A stretch of 64,000 bases of DNA from Sphingopyxis sp. HIX (GTDB lineage Bacteria; Pseudomonadota; Alphaproteobacteria; Sphingomonadales; Sphingomonadaceae). The position numbers were made by a program, and so were the translations under genes. The notes below the pieces were generated by a model. It ran no database searches and was not told the origin of the DNA. It saw nothing but the letters and a program-made list of their open reading frames with translations. Within the stretch, counting starts at the first letter, position 1. Each line of letters begins with the position of its first letter. The stretch spans positions 1 through 64,000 of the forward strand of contig NZ_LNSB01000020.1 in NCBI RefSeq assembly GCF_001468285.1. Reading direction: 5' to 3'. Below, in pieces: positions 8,045 to 16,732 of the stretch.

Positions 8045-8562
8045 GCATCGACGAACCCTCGCTGGCGCGGCTGATGGCCGCGTCGCAGCGCGGGGATCGC
8101 ACCGCCTATCGCGCACTGCTCGGCGACTGCCGCAAATGGCTCGAGCGCTATTTCGCGCGCCGCATCGCGCCGCACCAGATCGACGACCTGGTGCAGGAAA
8201 CGCTCGTGTCGATGCACCGCAAGCTCGCGACCTGGGATTCGACCCGCGCCTTCCTGCCCTGGCTCGCGGCGATCGCGCGCTATCGCTGGATCGACGCGCT
8301 GCGCCGCCAGCGCGACGAGGCCGAACTCGGCGACAATGACGCCGCGGTCGGCGCCGAGGACGAGGCGGTGCACGCGCGGCTCAGCATCGACCATCTGATG
8401 ACGCTACTGCCGCCGAAGCAGGCGCAGGCGATCACGCTCGTCAAGATCGAGGGCGCGTCGATCGCCGAGGCGTCGCGCATCTGCGGGCAGAGCGAGTCGC
8501 TCGTCAAAGTGAATATCCATCGCGGGCTCAAGAAGCTCGCCGAACTCATCGAAAGCGAATGA
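8041..8562 (+). CDS. sigF: ECF RNA polymerase sigma factor, SigF-like
   Basis: A 173-residue ECF sigma factor: region 2 near residues 20-90 (IDDLVQETLVSMHRKLATWD and the -10 recognising helix FLPWLAAIARYRWID) and region 4 near 115-165 (LPPKQAQAITLVKIEGASIAEASRI...SESLVKVNIHRGLKKL). The neighbouring anti-sigma NrsF and the bufferin genes match the Caulobacter SigF-NrsF system, which responds to heavy metals. ATG at 8041 overlaps the doxX stop. Two promoters with the SigF consensus lie in the operon, implying positive autoregulation. Confidence 0.92.
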   Translation: MSIDEPSLARLMAASQRGDRTAYRALLGDCRKWLERYFARRIAPHQIDDLVQETLVSMHRKLATWDSTRAFLPWLAAIARYRWIDALRRQRDEAELGDNDAAVGAEDEAVHARLSIDHLMTLLPPKQAQAITLVKIEGASIAEASRICGQSESLVKVNIHRGLKKLAELIESE

Positions 8563-8563
8563 C

Positions 8564-9211
8564 ATGAAGGACGCATCGATCGACGATCTGATCGACGGAC
8601 TGGCGGGCGAGCTCACCCCGGTGCGTCCCCGGCGGATCGTGCGCGGGTCCTTGTGGGTCGCGGCGGGATGGCTGGCGGGCGCCGGCATGCTGCTGTGGCT
8701 CTATGGCATGCGCCACGACCTCGCGCCCGGCGGCATGCCCCCCTTGTCGATGCTCGCTTTCTGGCTGATCGCCGCGACCGGCCTTGCCGCGACGTGGAGC
8801 GCGCTGCGCATGGGGCTGCCGGGCGTCGGGCGCGACTATAGCGGTTGGCGCTGGGCAGGGCTCGCCGCGCTGTCGCTGCCGCTCGCGGCGCTGGTCGTGG
8901 GCCTCGGCGACAGCCACGCCGCGATGGAGGCGATGCGCCACGGCTATGGCCCGCGCTGCCTGCTCCAGGGCGCGCTCTCGGGCCTCGGCGTCGGCGCCGC
9001 GCTCTTCGCCTGGCTCAAGGCCGGCGCGCCGACCTCGCCCGCGCGCGCGGGCTGGGTTATCGGGCTCGCGGCGGGCGCGTCGGGGGCGACGATCGTCGCA
9101 CTGCACTGCGCCGACGACGGGCTGATCCATATCGCGCTGTGGCACGGCCTCGCGGTGGTGCTCTCGGCCATCGCGGGCCGGTTGTTCCTCACCCCGCTGC
9201 TCCGCTGGTAG
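8564..9211 (+). CDS. nrsF: NrsF-type membrane anti-sigma factor (DUF1109)
   Basis: A 215-residue inner-membrane protein with about six hydrophobic segments after a short cytoplasmic N-terminus (residues 1-28), which should hold SigF. Two cysteines, C132 (GPRCLLQ) and C182 (LHCADD), lie in the C-terminal half and correspond within one residue to the two cysteines described as essential for metal or redox sensing in Caulobacter NrsF. It starts one base after the sigF stop and ends the operon. Confidence 0.9.
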   Translation: MKDASIDDLIDGLAGELTPVRPRRIVRGSLWVAAGWLAGAGMLLWLYGMRHDLAPGGMPPLSMLAFWLIAATGLAATWSALRMGLPGVGRDYSGWRWAGLAALSLPLAALVVGLGDSHAAMEAMRHGYGPRCLLQGALSGLGVGAALFAWLKAGAPTSPARAGWVIGLAAGASGATIVALHCADDGLIHIALWHGLAVVLSAIAGRLFLTPLLRW

Positions 9212-9388
9212 GCCTGAAAATCGGCGCGCGCCGCTGTTCCCCCGCGCGCCGATATGGTAACCACCGTAATCGAATCCGGATTTTCTGGGCCGAAGCGGCA
9301 ACCGATAATCGCCGCGCGGCATTGACTGCCTGACTCTCCTGCGGGTGCGCGTGCCCGCGGGCGACAGATTCAGAAATGGAGGAACGCG
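9212..9388. other. Intergenic region nrsF-paoA
   Basis: 177 bp with no coding potential. A GTAACC at 9257-9262 has CGAA only 8 bases later, so it does not make a SigF promoter. The ribosome site GGAGGAA for paoA is at 9378-9384. No convincing terminator was seen. Confidence 0.6.
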
Positions 9389-10027
9389 GTGCAGACTCCC
9401 GAGGAGTTCGAAGTGTCGCGGCGCGGCGTGCTCGTCGGCGGCGCGGCGTCGGTCGCGACGGCGACACTGGTTCCGGCCGGACCGGCGATGGCGGCGCCCA
9501 CGCCCGTGCCGCCGCCAACCGCCAAAGTGGCGTTCAGCGTCAACGGCCAGGCGCATGAGCTCGAACTCGACACGCGCGTGTCGCTGCTCGACGCGCTGCG
9601 CGAACATCTACACCTCACCGGCACCAAAAAGGGCTGCGACCACGGCCAGTGCGGCGCCTGCACGGTGATCGCCGACGGGCGGCGGATCAACAGCTGTCTC
9701 ACGCTCGCGGTGATGCACGAGGGCGAGAAGATCACGACGATCGAGGGGCTCGGTACCCCCGACAGGATGCACGCGATGCAGGACGCCTTCGTCGTCCACG
9801 ACGGCTATCAGTGCGGCTATTGCACCCCCGGCCAGATCTGCTCGGCAGTCGCGGTGCTGGGCGAGATCGCGGCGGGCGTGCCGAGCCACGTCACCGCCGA
9901 CCTCACCGCCAAGCCCAAGGTCACGCCAGCCGAATTGCGCGAGCGGATGAGCGGCAACATCTGCCGCTGCGGCGCCTATTCGAACATCATCGATGCGATC
10001 GTCGATGTCGCGGGGGCGAAGACATGA
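9389..10027 (+). CDS. paoA: Periplasmic aldehyde oxidoreductase, 2Fe-2S subunit
   Basis: A 212-residue iron-sulfur subunit of the xanthine oxidase family. A twin-arginine signal (SRRGVLVGG near residue 10, cleaved after about residue 35) sends the folded complex to the periplasm. The plant-type [2Fe-2S] cluster motif is [12 protein letters not shown], and the second cluster uses [10 protein letters not shown] and [10 protein letters not shown]. The GTG start at 9389 is preceded by GGAGGAA. It overlaps paoB by 4 bp. Together with PaoB and PaoC it should oxidise aldehydes to acids; aromatic aldehydes are the usual PaoABC substrates. Confidence 0.92.
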   Translation: MQTPEEFEVSRRGVLVGGAASVATATLVPAGPAMAAPTPVPPPTAKVAFSVNGQAHELELDTRVSLLDALREHLHLTGTKKGCDHGQCGACTVIADGRRINSCLTLAVMHEGEKITTIEGLGTPDRMHAMQDAFVVHDGYQCGYCTPGQICSAVAVLGEIAAGVPSHVTADLTAKPKVTPAELRERMSGNICRCGAYSNIIDAIVDVAGAKT

Positions 10028-10974
10028 AGAGCTTCACCTACGAGCGCGTCGCGACGCCCGCCGCCGCCACCGCCGCTTTCGCCCGCGCGCCCGGCGCGCG
10101 CTTCATCGCCGGGGGCACCAATCTGCTCGACCTGATGAAGCTGGAGATCGAGACGCCCGCGCATCTGATCGATGTCAGTCGCCTGTCGCTCGACAAGATC
10201 GAGAAGACCGATGACGGCGGGCTGCGCATCGGCGCGATGGTGCGCAACACCGACCTCGCCAGCGATGCGCGGGTGCGCCGCGATTACGGCCTGCTGTCGC
10301 GCGCGCTCGTCGCGGGCGCCTCGGGGCAGCTCCGCAACAAGGCGACCACCGCGGGCAATCTGCTCCAGCGGACGCGCTGCCCCTATTTCTACGACACCAA
10401 TCAGCCGTGCAACAAGCGGAGGCCCGGCAGCGGCTGCGCCGCGATCGGCGGCTTCAACCGGCTGCACGCGGTAGTCGGCGCCAGCGAGGCGTGCATCGCG
10501 ACGCACCCCAGCGACATGGCCGTGGCGATGCGCGCGCTCGACGCGGTGGTCGAGACCGTCGACGCCGCAGGCAAGGCGCGGGCGATCCCGCTGTCCGGCT
10601 TCTATCGTGCGCCGGGCGCGACGCCGCACCTCGAAACCGTGCTGGCACCCGGCGAGCTGATCACCGCGGTGACGCTACCGAGGCCGGTGGGCGGCACGCA
10701 TATCTATCACAAGGTGCGCGACCGCGCGTCCTATGCCTTTGCGCTGATCTCGGTCGGCGCGATCGTGCAGAAGGACGGCAGCGGGCGCGTCGCACTCGGC
10801 GGGGTCGGCTACCAGCCGTGGCGCGTCGAGGCAGCCGAGGCCGAACTGCCGCGCGGCGCCAAGGCGGTGACCGCCGGGCTGCTCGCGGGCGCCAAGACCA
10901 CGCACGAGAATGCCTACAAGCTGCCGCTGGTCGAGCGAACGCTCGCCGGGGTGTTGGCACAGGCGAGGGGCTGA
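10024..10974 (+). CDS. paoB: Periplasmic aldehyde oxidoreductase, FAD subunit
   Basis: A 316-residue FAD-binding subunit of the CO dehydrogenase/xanthine oxidase flavoprotein type. [13 protein letters not shown] near residue 32 is the FAD pyrophosphate loop. The insert with C119, C129, C138 and C157 ([13 protein letters not shown] and GSGC) matches the extra [4Fe-4S] loop described for E. coli PaoB, which separates it from ordinary xanthine dehydrogenase flavin subunits. It has no signal of its own and would be exported with PaoA. ATG at 10024 overlaps the paoA stop; paoC follows after 3 bp. Confidence 0.93.
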   Translation: MKSFTYERVATPAAATAAFARAPGARFIAGGTNLLDLMKLEIETPAHLIDVSRLSLDKIEKTDDGGLRIGAMVRNTDLASDARVRRDYGLLSRALVAGASGQLRNKATTAGNLLQRTRCPYFYDTNQPCNKRRPGSGCAAIGGFNRLHAVVGASEACIATHPSDMAVAMRALDAVVETVDAAGKARAIPLSGFYRAPGATPHLETVLAPGELITAVTLPRPVGGTHIYHKVRDRASYAFALISVGAIVQKDGSGRVALGGVGYQPWRVEAAEAELPRGAKAVTAGLLAGAKTTHENAYKLPLVERTLAGVLAQARG

Positions 10975-10977
10975 GCC

Positions 10978-13185
10978 ATGAAATTCGACACTCCCGCCAC
11001 GACCAATCCGATCGACCAGCTCAAGGTCGTCGGCAAGCCCACCAACCGCATCGACGGCCCGCTCAAGACGACGGGCACCGCGCCCTACGCCTATGAGCGC
11101 CACGATGTCGCGGCGAACCAGGCCTATGGCTATGTCGTCGGTTCGGCGATCGCCAAGGGGCGGATCGCGTCGATGAACCTCGAGGACGCCGAAGCCGCGC
11201 CCGGCGTGCTCGCGATCGTCACCGCCGCCAACGCCGGCAAGCTCGGCAAGGGCGATTTCAACACCGCCAAATTGCTCGGCGGCCCCGCGGTCGACCATTA
11301 TCACCAGGCGATCGCGCTCGTCGTCGCCGAAAGCTTCGAACAGGCGCGCGCCGCCGCCGCGCTCGTCCGCGTCGAATATGCGCGCGGCAAGGGCAATTTC
11401 GATCTCGCGAAGTCGCTCGACGGCGCGATCAAGCCGCCGCCGTCCTTCGGGACCGAGGCCGATTCCGCGGTCGGCAATTTCGCGGGCGCCTTCGCCGGCG
11501 CACCGGTGCAGGTCGATGCGCGTTACTTCACCCCCGATCACGCGCATGCGATGATGGAACCGCATGCCTCGATCGCGGCGTGGGAGGGCGACAAGCTCAC
11601 CCTGTGGACCTCGAACCAGATGATCGCCTGGTCGGTGGGCGACATGGCGAAAACCTTGGGCATTCCCAAGGAGAATGTCCGCCTCGACTCGCCCTATGTC
11701 GGCGGCGGTTTCGGCGGCAAATTGTTCATCCGCGCCGACGCGGTGCTCGCCGCGCTCGGCGCCCGCGCGGCGAAGCGGCCGGTCAAGGTCGCGCTGCCGC
11801 GCGCTTTCATGTTCAACAACACCCCGCACCGCCCCGCGACGATCCAGCGCATCCGCCTCGGCGCGACGGCCGAGGGCAAGATCACCGCGATCGGCCACGA
11901 AAGCTGGTCGGGCGACCTGCCCGGCGGCGGTCCCGAAACCGCGGTCGGACAGACGCGCCTGCTCTACGCTGGCGAAAACCGCATGACCGCGATGCGTCTC
12001 GCGGTGCTCGACCTGCCCGAGGGCAATGCGATGCGCGCGCCGGGCGAGGCACCCGGCCTCATGGCGCTCGAAATCGCGGTCGACGAGCTGGCCGAGAAAC
12101 TGGGCATGGATCCGGTGGCGCTGCGCATCCTCAACGACACGCAGGTCGATCCCGAAAAGCCCGAGCGCCGCTTTTCGCAACGCCAGCTCAACGAATGCCT
12201 GCAGATCGGCGCCGACAAATTCGGCTGGGCCAAGCGCAGCGCGAAACCCGCGCAGACACGCGACGGGCGCTGGCTCGTGGGCATGGGCGTCGCCGCGGCC
12301 TTCCGCAACAATATCAACGGGCCGTCGGCGGCGCGCGTGCGGCTGGACAAATCGGGCGTGGTCACGGTCGAGACCGACATGACCGACATCGGCACCGGCA
12401 CCTATACGATCATCGCGCAGACTGCCGCCGAAATGATGGGCCTGCCGCTCGACAAGGTCGTGGTGAAGCTCGGCGATTCGGCCTTTCCGGTGTCGGCGGG
12501 CTCGGGCGGGCAGTGGGGTGCGAACAGCTCGACCGCGGGGGTCTACGCCGCCTGCGTCAAGCTGCGCGAAGCGGTCGCGCAGAAGCTGGGCATGAATCCG
12601 TCCGATGCGGCGTTCGCCGACGGCAAGGTGCGGTCGGGCGGGCGCAGCGCGGCGCTCGGCGAGGCGGCGGCGGACGGCGAGCTCGTCGCCGAAGACCGGA
12701 TGGAATATGGCGACCTCGAAAAAACCTATCAGCAGTCCACCTTCGGCGCGCATTATGCCGAGGTCGGGGTCGATGCGATGACCGGCGAAATCCGCGTCCG
12801 CCGCATGCTCGCGGTGTGCGCCGCGGGGCGTATCCTCAACCCCAAGGCGGCGCGCAGCCAGGTCATCGGTGCGATGACGATGGGCGCGGGCGCGGCGCTG
12901 ATGGAGGAACTGGCGGTCGACAAGCGCTTCGGCTTCTTCGTCAACCACGACCTCGCGGGCTACGAGGTCCCGGTCCACGCCGACATCCCGCACCAGGAGG
13001 TGATCTTCCTCGACGAGACCGATCCCACGACGTCACCAATGAAAGCCAAGGGGGTCGGCGAACTCGGCATCTGCGGCGTCGCGGCGGCGGTCGCCAATGC
13101 GGTGTACAATGCGACCGGGGTGCGCGTGCGCAACTATCCGATCACGCTCGACAAGCTGCTCGGCGAATTGCCGGATATCGCATGA
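10978..13185 (+). CDS. paoC: Periplasmic aldehyde oxidoreductase, molybdenum subunit
   Basis: A 735-residue molybdopterin-binding subunit. The N-terminal aldehyde oxidase a/b hammerhead (about 20-140) is followed by the Mo-binding domains. The GGGFGGK loop is near residue 242, and the catalytic Glu is E695 in GVGELG, equivalent to PaoC E692. PaoC of E. coli uses the cytosine dinucleotide form of the cofactor, which needs a MocA and an XdhC-type chaperone; both kinds of gene lie immediately downstream. No signal peptide, so it relies on PaoA for export. Confidence 0.93.
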   Translation: MKFDTPATTNPIDQLKVVGKPTNRIDGPLKTTGTAPYAYERHDVAANQAYGYVVGSAIAKGRIASMNLEDAEAAPGVLAIVTAANAGKLGKGDFNTAKLLGGPAVDHYHQAIALVVAESFEQARAAAALVRVEYARGKGNFDLAKSLDGAIKPPPSFGTEADSAVGNFAGAFAGAPVQVDARYFTPDHAHAMMEPHASIAAWEGDKLTLWTSNQMIAWSVGDMAKTLGIPKENVRLDSPYVGGGFGGKLFIRADAVLAALGARAAKRPVKVALPRAFMFNNTPHRPATIQRIRLGATAEGKITAIGHESWSGDLPGGGPETAVGQTRLLYAGENRMTAMRLAVLDLPEGNAMRAPGEAPGLMALEIAVDELAEKLGMDPVALRILNDTQVDPEKPERRFSQRQLNECLQIGADKFGWAKRSAKPAQTRDGRWLVGMGVAAAFRNNINGPSAARVRLDKSGVVTVETDMTDIGTGTYTIIAQTAAEMMGLPLDKVVVKLGDSAFPVSAGSGGQWGANSSTAGVYAACVKLREAVAQKLGMNPSDAAFADGKVRSGGRSAALGEAAADGELVAEDRMEYGDLEKTYQQSTFGAHYAEVGVDAMTGEIRVRRMLAVCAAGRILNPKAARSQVIGAMTMGAGAALMEELAVDKRFGFFVNHDLAGYEVPVHADIPHQEVIFLDETDPTTSPMKAKGVGELGICGVAAAVANAVYNATGVRVRNYPITLDKLLGELPDIA

Positions 13186-13210
13186 CGGCAACCGAACGGG
13201 CCGCGTCGCG

Positions 13211-13819
13211 TCAGCTTTCAAGGTCCTCGGGCCGGTCGATGTCGGCAAGCTCGCCGTCGCCGGCCGCGACGAGCGCCGCATCGGCGAGCAACGTCTTGGC
13301 GCCGCGGTCGCCTTTCCCTTCCTGCAAGGCGCCGAACAGCGACCGCGCGAATAACGCGGGCGGCATCGCCGTGCTCCCGTCGGTCGATGCGACCACGGGT
13401 GCGTCGGCCGCATCGAAACGTGCGAGCAGGCGGCGCAAATGGGCGACGCCGACGAAGGGCATGTCGGCGAGGGCGATGAGCGCCGCGGTTTCGGAGCCGC
13501 GCGCCGCTTCGGCGATGCCGCACGCCAGCGATTGCGACAATCCGGCCTCGGGGGCCGGATTGACGACGATCTCGAAATCGAGCGCGGCGAGCCGCCTTGC
13601 CAATTGCCCGTCGCCGTCGCGGCACACGGCGATCCGCCGCCCCGGCGCCAGCTCCACGATCCGCCGCGCGGCGTGCAGCGCGAGTGGCTCGCCGGCGAGC
13701 GGCGCCAGCAATTTGTCGTCGGCGCCGAAGCGCCGCGATCCGCCGGCGGCGAGCAGGATGGCGGCGATGTCGCGTGCGTCGATCAAATCCGGTCCCGCTG
13801 CTTCGATTGTCGTCGCCAT
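13211..13819 (-). CDS. mocA: Molybdenum cofactor cytidylyltransferase (MocA-like)
   Basis: A 202-residue nucleotidyltransferase of the MobA/MocA fold. The nucleotide-binding start is LLAAGGSRRFGADDKLLAPL, preceded by a short N-terminal extension, and the metal site region is ALADMPFVG near residue 112. Its place between paoC and an xdhC-type gene says it attaches CMP to molybdopterin for PaoC; a GMP-type role or MobA cannot be excluded from sequence alone. It is convergent with paoC (25 bp apart) and its start codon is only 18 bp from the divergent xdhC start. Confidence 0.85.
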   Translation of the reverse strand: MATTIEAAGPDLIDARDIAAILLAAGGSRRFGADDKLLAPLAGEPLALHAARRIVELAPGRRIAVCRDGDGQLARRLAALDFEIVVNPAPEAGLSQSLACGIAEAARGSETAALIALADMPFVGVAHLRRLLARFDAADAPVVASTDGSTAMPPALFARSLFGALQEGKGDRGAKTLLADAALVAAGDGELADIDRPEDLES

Positions 13820-13837
13820 AGTCGGTCCAAAGCAGGC

Positions 13838-14851
13838 ATGATAGCAACCACCCCCGCCGATATTTTGCGCTTTGCCCTGGCCCGGATCGAAGAGGGCGTG
13901 GCGACGATCCTGGTGACCCTCACCGGCATCGAGGGCGCCGCGCCGCGCGCGATCGGGGCGCAGATGGCGGTTGCGGCCGATGGACGCTATATCGGCTCCT
14001 TCTCGGGCGGTTGTATCGAGGCCGCGGTCGTGGCCGAGGCGATCGAGACTCTCGCCCCGGCGCGCGCGCGGCTGGTGCGTTTCGGCGCGGGATCGCCCTA
14101 TCTCGACATTCGCCTGCCGTGCGGCAGCGGGATCGATCTGCTTTTCAACCCGCACCCCGACCGCCATGCGATCGCGGACACGCTGGCGCGGCTCGACCGG
14201 CGCGAGGCGGCCGGCCTCTGCCTGTCGGCCGATGGCGTTCTTTCGGAGATGCCGGTCGATACCACGGGCTGGCAGGGCGGCACTTTCGATCTCCGCTATC
14301 ACCCCACATTGCGGATCGTCGCGATGGGGCAGGGCGAGGAGCTGATCGCGCTCGCGCGGCTGGCGCGCACATTCGGTGCAGAGATGGCGATCCTTTCCCC
14401 CGACCCGCGTGTTCTGGCGGACCTCGGCGCCGAGGGCTTCGAAACCACCCGGCTGGCGACGCGCACCATCCCGCCATCGCTGACCGCCGACCGCTGGACC
14501 GCGATCCTGTCGGTGTTTCACGACCGCGACTGGGAGGACGAGCTGCTGCCCCATGCGCTCGGCCTCGACGCCTTCTATGTCGGTGCCATCGGCAGCCGCC
14601 GGACGCAGGCGATGCGCCTCGAGGCGCTGCGCAGCGCGGGCGTGCCCGATCGCCTCTGCCAGCGGCTGCGGACCTCGGTCGGCCTCATTCCAGCCGCCCG
14701 CGACCCCGCGACACTGGCACTGTCGGCGCTGGCGCAGATCGTGCAGGACTATGCCGCGATCGTCGGTGTTCTGGATCCTGCGGCGGCCGAAACGCCTTCC
14801 GGCACATATCAGTCGCCCGGCCCGGCGCGGCGGATCGCCGCGTCGCCATAA
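13838..14851 (+). CDS. xdhC: XdhC/PaoD family molybdoenzyme maturation factor
   Basis: A 337-residue protein with the N-terminal XdhC domain (GAAPRAIGAQMAV and FSGGCIEAAVV, with the conserved Cys of the GGCIE motif) and the C-terminal Rossmann-like XdhC_C domain (YVGAIGSRRTQAMR near residue 245). These proteins bind the cytidylated molybdenum cofactor, help add the terminal sulfur ligand and insert it into the target, here most likely PaoC, making this the PaoD counterpart. Its 3' end overlaps the convergent hydrolase gene by 43 bp. The promoter must lie within mocA because only 18 bp separate the two starts. Confidence 0.9.
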   Translation: MIATTPADILRFALARIEEGVATILVTLTGIEGAAPRAIGAQMAVAADGRYIGSFSGGCIEAAVVAEAIETLAPARARLVRFGAGSPYLDIRLPCGSGIDLLFNPHPDRHAIADTLARLDRREAAGLCLSADGVLSEMPVDTTGWQGGTFDLRYHPTLRIVAMGQGEELIALARLARTFGAEMAILSPDPRVLADLGAEGFETTRLATRTIPPSLTADRWTAILSVFHDRDWEDELLPHALGLDAFYVGAIGSRRTQAMRLEALRSAGVPDRLCQRLRTSVGLIPAARDPATLALSALAQIVQDYAAIVGVLDPAAAETPSGTYQSPGPARRIAASP

Positions 14852-16158
14852 GCGGCGTCGATCGCGCCGTCCTTGATGAAGTCACGCATCATCGCGAAAT
14901 AGCCCTCGGCGAAGCGCGTCGAGACGCGGGTGCCGTCGGGCGCGGTCTCGAACAGGGTGATGCCGTGCTCGGCCCCGGGATAGACGGCGAGGGTGAAAGG
15001 CTTGCCCGCGCCGATCAGCGTGCCGATGCGGCGGCTCGTCTCCTTCGCGGGTGCCTGATAGTCGCGCCCGCCCAGCACCCAGAGCTGCGGTGTCCTGTTG
15101 GCGGTCAGCGTCGCCATCGGATCGTAGCGGAAGGGCGTGCCCCAGTCATATTTGGGCCCCTCGGCGCGCATCGCCGCCTCTTCGTGCGGCAGCAGCAGCC
15201 AGGTGATGTGGCCGTGGACGTCCTTGTACCAGCTCTCGCCGCGATATTTGGCGCGCACCGCGTCGAACTCGGCGTAGCCGCCCTTGAAGTTGCTCGCGAA
15301 AATCTCGCCCGCCGCGCGCGCGATCTCCTGCGCCTTGGCGATGATCTCGGGCGGATAGCCCTTGTCGGTCAGCTCCATCTCCATCTGCTGGAGGTCCTCG
15401 TCGAGGATGCTGACCGCGAGGCCGAAGCTGACGATCACGAAATCTGCGGGCGTACGGTTGGCGGCGAGCGGCGCGACCCAGCCGCCCTGGCTCGCGCCCT
15501 GATAACCGACGCGACCCGCGCGGTCGCCAGCGAGCTGCCGCGCGGTGGCCATCGCGGCGATTGCGTCGTCGGCGAGCAGGTCGAAATCCTGCGTATAGAC
15601 GCCGCCCGACGTGCCCGTGCCGCGCTTGTCGTAGACGAAGACCCCGACCCCCACCGCGGGGAACAGCCGCTGGAGGAAGTTGAAGCGCAACGCCGCGTCG
15701 CGCTCGGCGCCGTGGACGAGCACGACGACGGGCACCTTGCCCGCACCCTTGGGCATGACCAACCGACCCTTGAGCGTGACGCCGTCGCGGCCGGTAAAAT
15801 CTCGCTCGGCCACGTCGAAAGCCAGCCGCTGCCCCTCGGATCCGGCGAAGCGGATCTTGCCCGCGGCGCATGCCCCGAGATCGACGTCGATCCCGTCGGG
15901 GCGCCCTGTCCAACCGTAGAGGCTCTGCCAGCCGCCGCCGGGCTGCGGTTTCAGTTCGCCGACCGCGCCGTCGAAGCTGCGCCAGCGCAGCCGCTCGCCC
16001 TCCAGCGGGGCGATGTCGACGATCCGCCCGTCCGAAAGCTGGTAGCTCCCGACATGGCATTCGACCGATTCCGCCGCGTGCGCCGGACCCGAAGCCCCGA
16101 CGATGGCGAGCGCGGCGCCGAATGAGCAAAGCGCGAACTGAAGGCGGTTGATCGGCAT
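14809..16158 (-). CDS. Secreted alpha/beta hydrolase
   Basis: A 449-residue protein with a signal peptide (residues 1-26, cleaved near AHAAES). After about 130 residues of N-terminal beta-rich region comes an alpha/beta hydrolase domain: VVVLVHGAERDA as oxyanion region, YDKRGTGTSGG, nucleophile elbow GASQGG, and a late acid/His pair (GGRDYQAP and PGAEHGI). This resembles the secreted dipeptidyl-peptidase-like or acyl esterase hydrolases of proteobacteria. Substrate unknown. A 7-bp inverted repeat lies 46 bp upstream of the start. Confidence 0.85.
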   Translation of the reverse strand: MPINRLQFALCSFGAALAIVGASGPAHAAESVECHVGSYQLSDGRIVDIAPLEGERLRWRSFDGAVGELKPQPGGGWQSLYGWTGRPDGIDVDLGACAAGKIRFAGSEGQRLAFDVAERDFTGRDGVTLKGRLVMPKGAGKVPVVVLVHGAERDAALRFNFLQRLFPAVGVGVFVYDKRGTGTSGGVYTQDFDLLADDAIAAMATARQLAGDRAGRVGYQGASQGGWVAPLAANRTPADFVIVSFGLAVSILDEDLQQMEMELTDKGYPPEIIAKAQEIARAAGEIFASNFKGGYAEFDAVRAKYRGESWYKDVHGHITWLLLPHEEAAMRAEGPKYDWGTPFRYDPMATLTANRTPQLWVLGGRDYQAPAKETSRRIGTLIGAGKPFTLAVYPGAEHGITLFETAPDGTRVSTRFAEGYFAMMRDFIKDGAIDAAYGDAAIRRAGPGD

Positions 16159-16203
16159 GACGGTTCCTGTCTCTTTCCTCGGCCGGCGCCGCGCCAGCTC
16201 TAT

Positions 16204-16225
16204 GTGTATTAATATGGCAATACAC
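16204..16225. promoter_or_regulatory. Putative operator, 7-bp inverted repeat
   Basis: GTGTATT and AATACAC, exact reverse complements, are separated by 8 bases. The element is AT-rich in a GC-rich setting and lies 46-67 bp upstream of the secreted hydrolase start on the minus strand, a good place for a repressor site of the TetR or GntR kind. No regulator gene is adjacent. Confidence 0.45.
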
Positions 16226-16329
16226 TCAGGCGTGGCAAGGGCGATGATCGGGAAAATTCGGCCCGCGGTGAGGGTAACGTTTGCCGAACCCCCGTGACTT
16301 GCATGCGACGCGGCGTTATAGGCTCCGCC

Positions 16330-16668
16330 ATGCGTCCGCTGATGCGCCTCCTTCTCGGCCTGATGGTCGCGCTCTCCCTGGGGATGGGCGCGATCGCGCA
16401 CGCCGGCGAAGCGCTGACCGATGGCGACGCCAATGCCTGCATCGAAAGCGCCGCGCACGAGCAGCGCGACGATGAGCCCCGCGACGGCGACAGCGACAAA
16501 TGGGGCCTGCACGCGCATGGCGGCTGCCACGGCCATCACCAGGGCGACACGGTCGGCAAGGGAAATGCCACCCTCGCACCGCCCATCCGCGCGCTGAACT
16601 TCGCCGGCGGCGACGATTTCCTGCCGCAACTCGTCCCCGACGCCAGCCTGCGCCCGCCCATCGCCTGA
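16330..16668 (+). CDS. Small secreted His-rich protein at head of czc locus
   Basis: A 112-residue exported protein: signal peptide at residues 1-26 (ending IAHAGEA), then an acidic stretch rich in Asp/Glu with two cysteines and a histidine cluster (LHAHGGCHGHH). Small proteins of this kind precede CzcCBA-type efflux genes in many proteobacteria, and a metal-binding role in the periplasm is a fair inference. The start at 16330 is chosen because the signal peptide begins there; ATG at 16294 or 16303 is also in frame, and none has a strong ribosome site. It is followed after 64 bp by czcC. Confidence 0.7.
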   Translation: MRPLMRLLLGLMVALSLGMGAIAHAGEALTDGDANACIESAAHEQRDDEPRDGDSDKWGLHAHGGCHGHHQGDTVGKGNATLAPPIRALNFAGGDDFLPQLVPDASLRPPIA

Positions 16669-16732
16669 ACCATCCGCGCCGACGTCCGCTTGGCGACGCC
16701 GGCTCCTTCCGGATTGTTCAGGATAAGATTCT

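Noticed and set aside
9257..9274. GTAACC followed by CGAA as a third SigF promoter
   Set aside because: The spacing is 8 bases instead of 16, which cannot form the same promoter.
10675..12993. 772-codon open frame on the minus strand
   Set aside because: Antisense to paoC/paoB; the sense strand carries clear molybdoenzyme motifs.
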